Below are positions 62,203 to 64,000 of a stretch of 64,000 nt of DNA, one piece after another. Position 1 is the stretch's first letter; every line of letters begins with the position of its first letter. The stretch is from Rhodovastum atsumiense (lineage in GTDB: Bacteria > Pseudomonadota > Alphaproteobacteria > Acetobacterales > Acetobacteraceae). A model generated the notes under the pieces. That model ran no database searches, was not told the origin of the DNA, and worked only from the letters and a program-made list of their open reading frames with translations. The translations under genes and the position numbers were made by a program. Location of the stretch: NCBI GenBank assembly GCA_026225115.1, contig JAMFSE010000144.1, forward strand, positions 1 through 64,000, given 5' to 3'.

Positions 62203-64000
62203 TCATGAGGCACGGGCCGCGCGCGCCGCCGCGACCATGTTTTCAATCGCCAGCCGAACCTCCGGCCATTTGCGTGTTTTCAGGCCGCAGTCCGGGTTGA
62301 CCCATAGCCGGTCCGCCGGCAGGCGGCCGGCGGCGGCGGCAAGCAGCGACGTCATTTCCGCCGCGGCCGGCACGCGGGGGGAATGGATGTCGTATACCCC
62401 CGGCCCGATTTCGGCCGGATAACGATAACCGGCAAAAGCATCGAGCAATTCCATCTTCGACCGGGCGGTCTCTATGGAGATCACATCCGCATCCATCGCG
62501 CCGATCGAGGCGATGATATCGTTGAATTCCGAATAGCACATATGGGTGTGGATCTGGGTGGCGTCCGTAACGCCGGACGCCGTGATGCGGAAGCACTCCA
62601 CGGCCCAGTCGAGATAGGCCTGCCAATCGCTTTTGCGGAGCGGCAGTCCTTCGCGCAGAGCCGCCTCGTCGATCTGGATGATGGGCGCGCCGGCGGCCTC
62701 CAGATCCACCACCTCGTCACGGATCGCGAAGGCGAGTTGCCGGCAGGTCTCATCGCGCGGCTGGTCGTCGCGCACGAACGACCAGTTCAGGATTGTTACC
62801 GGCCCCGTCAGCATCCCCTTCATCGGGAGGCTGGTCAGGGATTGGGCGTAGCGCCACCATTCAACCGTCATCGGCCGCGGGCGGGAGACATCGCCGTAGA
62901 TGATCGGCGGGCGCACATAGCGCGAGCCGTAGGACTGCACCCAGGCATGTTTGGTGAACACGAACCCGGAGAGCTGTTCACCGAAATACTGCACCATGTC
63001 GTTGCGCTCGAACTCGCCATGCACCAGCACGTCGAGCCCGACCGCTTCCTGCCAGCGAATAGCCCGCGCGGTTTCCTCGCGCAGAAAAGTTTTATAGGCG
63101 GCATCGCCGATCACATGCTTATCGTGGTCGGCGCGCGCTTTGCGGACTTCAGGGGTCTGCGGAAAGGAGCCGATGGTGGTCGTCGGGTAATCGGGCAGAT
63201 GCAGTTTTTCGCGTTGGATCCGGCGTCTGGTCTCAAACGGCGACGCACGGCGGGCGAGGGATTCTTCGCCGGCCGCCGCCCGCTTTTTCACTTCGGGATC
63301 GTTGATCCTGGCAGAGATGCGGCGCGACGCCACGGCCGCGGTGGCGGCGTCCAGCACATTGCGCACGCTGTCGCGCCCTTCGTTCAGCGCTTTTGCCAGC
63401 ACGGTCAGCTCGGCAATTTTTTGTACCGCGAAAGCCAGCCAGTGTTTGACTTCCCCGTCGAGCCCGGTCTCGCGTTCCAGATCGATCGGCGTGTGCAGCA
63501 GCGAGCATGAAGGTGCGAGGATTATTTTTCGGCCCGAGGCAACGACAGGTTCGAGCCGATCCAGAACGGCATTGAGATCGGCCTTCCAGATGTTGCGGCC
63601 GTCGATGACGCCGAGCGACAAGGCAAGGTCGGGCCGCGCGCCGGCGAGCACCGCGCCAAGCTGCCCCGGCGCGCGCACGAGATCGACATGCAGGCCATGA
63701 ACCGGCAGTGCCAGCGCCGTTGCCAGGTTATCGTCCAGCGCGCCGAAATAGGTTGCGAGCATCAGGGATAGGTCGGGCGCCGCAGCGGTCAGCGTTTCGT
63801 AGGCAACGGCAAAAGTCTCGCGCGCCGCAGCGGTCAGGTCGAGCACCAGGCAGGGTTCGTCTATTTGAACCCAAGTGGCGCCAGCCTGGGCCAAGGATTT
63901 CAGCACTTCGGCATAGACCGGCAGCAGCCGCGGCAGCAGCGTCAACCGATCGAAATCGCCGCCTGCAGGTTTGCCGAGGAGCAGAAAACTGACCGGCCCG
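62203..64000 (-). CDS. metE: Cobalamin-independent methionine synthase (5' end outside window)
   Basis: The frame is open to the window edge; about 599 residues of an expected ~750 are present. The N-terminal half's end has [15 protein letters not shown] and [20 protein letters not shown]. The C-terminal catalytic domain has [24 protein letters not shown] with zinc ligands, and the last zinc Cys in [13 protein letters not shown]. It methylates homocysteine from 5-methyltetrahydropteroyltriglutamate. It ends just before the marR promoter. Any B12 riboswitch would be outside the window. Confidence 0.97.
   Translation of the reverse strand, partial: GPVSFLLLGKPAGGDFDRLTLLPRLLPVYAEVLKSLAQAGATWVQIDEPCLVLDLTAAARETFAVAYETLTAAAPDLSLMLATYFGALDDNLATALALPVHGLHVDLVRAPGQLGAVLAGARPDLALSLGVIDGRNIWKADLNAVLDRLEPVVASGRKIILAPSCSLLHTPIDLERETGLDGEVKHWLAFAVQKIAELTVLAKALNEGRDSVRNVLDAATAAVASRRISARINDPEVKKRAAAGEESLARRASPFETRRRIQREKLHLPDYPTTTIGSFPQTPEVRKARADHDKHVIGDAAYKTFLREETARAIRWQEAVGLDVLVHGEFERNDMVQYFGEQLSGFVFTKHAWVQSYGSRYVRPPIIYGDVSRPRPMTVEWWRYAQSLTSLPMKGMLTGPVTILNWSFVRDDQPRDETCRQLAFAIRDEVVDLEAAGAPIIQIDEAALREGLPLRKSDWQAYLDWAVECFRITASGVTDATQIHTHMCYSEFNDIIASIGAMDADVISIETARSKMELLDAFAGYRYPAEIGPGVYDIHSPRVPAAAEMTSLLAAAAGRLPADRLWVNPDCGLKTRKWPEVRLAIENMVAAARAARAS

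Noticed and set aside
1-64000. CRISPR arrays, tRNA/rRNA genes, prophage or transposase genes
   Set aside because: No regular spaced repeats, no tRNA TPsiC-like sequences in the gaps, and no phage or transposase families were recognised.

Overview
The window looks like a chromosomal core segment of an alphaproteobacterium, most likely in or near the Acetobacteraceae/Rhodospirillales. The grounds are family-level: hopanoid genes (hpnH, hpnG), a polyhydroxyalkanoate cluster with PhaR, an rpoZ-rsh-acpS ... lepB-rnc-era order, a DUF1489 gene, high GC coding sequence and alphaproteobacterial intergenic repeats. I saw no tRNA, rRNA, CRISPR array, prophage, transposase or plasmid gene.

Layout. 1-3.7 kb: the end of hpnH, a three-gene acetyltransferase / carbon-nitrogen hydrolase / SnoaL operon, a convergent hpnG-like gene and dps. 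3.9-9.4 kb (minus strand): pnp, a membrane GT-C-like protein, a GT2 glycosyltransferase and gpt. 9.5-13.7 kb: mmsA divergent from a LysR regulator, then an Nramp-like transporter with atypical metal-site motifs and a 62-residue membrane protein. 13.7-28.6 kb: housekeeping genes panB-pncC-pgpA, a lytic transglycosylase, dapA-smpB, a family 5 uracil-DNA glycosylase, folK, rpoZ-rsh-acpS, ArsC-like, flavin reductase-like, DUF3297 and D,D-carboxypeptidase genes, then lepB-rnc-era. 28.6-36.2 kb: a surface-glycan-like cassette (GT-C, GT2, methyltransferase), a Nit-type amidase, nadK, a GST, and a GC-poorer methyltransferase-DUF4422 fusion.

36.2-41.2 kb is a carbon-storage block: scoB-scoA, thiolase, a frameshifted PhaC-like gene, an overlapping small gene and divergent phaR. 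Together they would interconvert acetoacetate, acetyl-CoA and polyhydroxybutyrate. 41.2-48.4 kb: TspO, an exported ankyrin-like protein, kdpD-kdpE without kdpFABC nearby, and a dimethylglycine dehydrogenase-like flavoprotein. 48.4-64 kb: a patatin convergent with a possible cysteine amidase, a lipoprotein hydrolase, a CHCC zinc-finger gene with polA, fabD-fabG, DUF1489, a BioF2/FemAB-like acetyltransferase, a TetR/SDR deletion scar, a SLAC1/TDT channel, a GST and a flavin-binding protein, a tautomerase with a convergent MarR regulator that seem to share an operator, and metE running off the right edge.

The strongest unexplained structure is a dispersed intergenic palindromic element with at least nine copies (three complete, about 130 bp). 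Most copies start a few bases after a stop codon and point away from it, which suggests a mobile or amplified terminator-like repeat. Other items worth attention are the methyltransferase-DUF4422 fusion, a one-base frameshift in the PhaC-like gene, a Pol I with a degenerate proofreading site, the TetR/SDR scar, a 141-bp palindromic element between polA and fabG, and the MarR operator pair.
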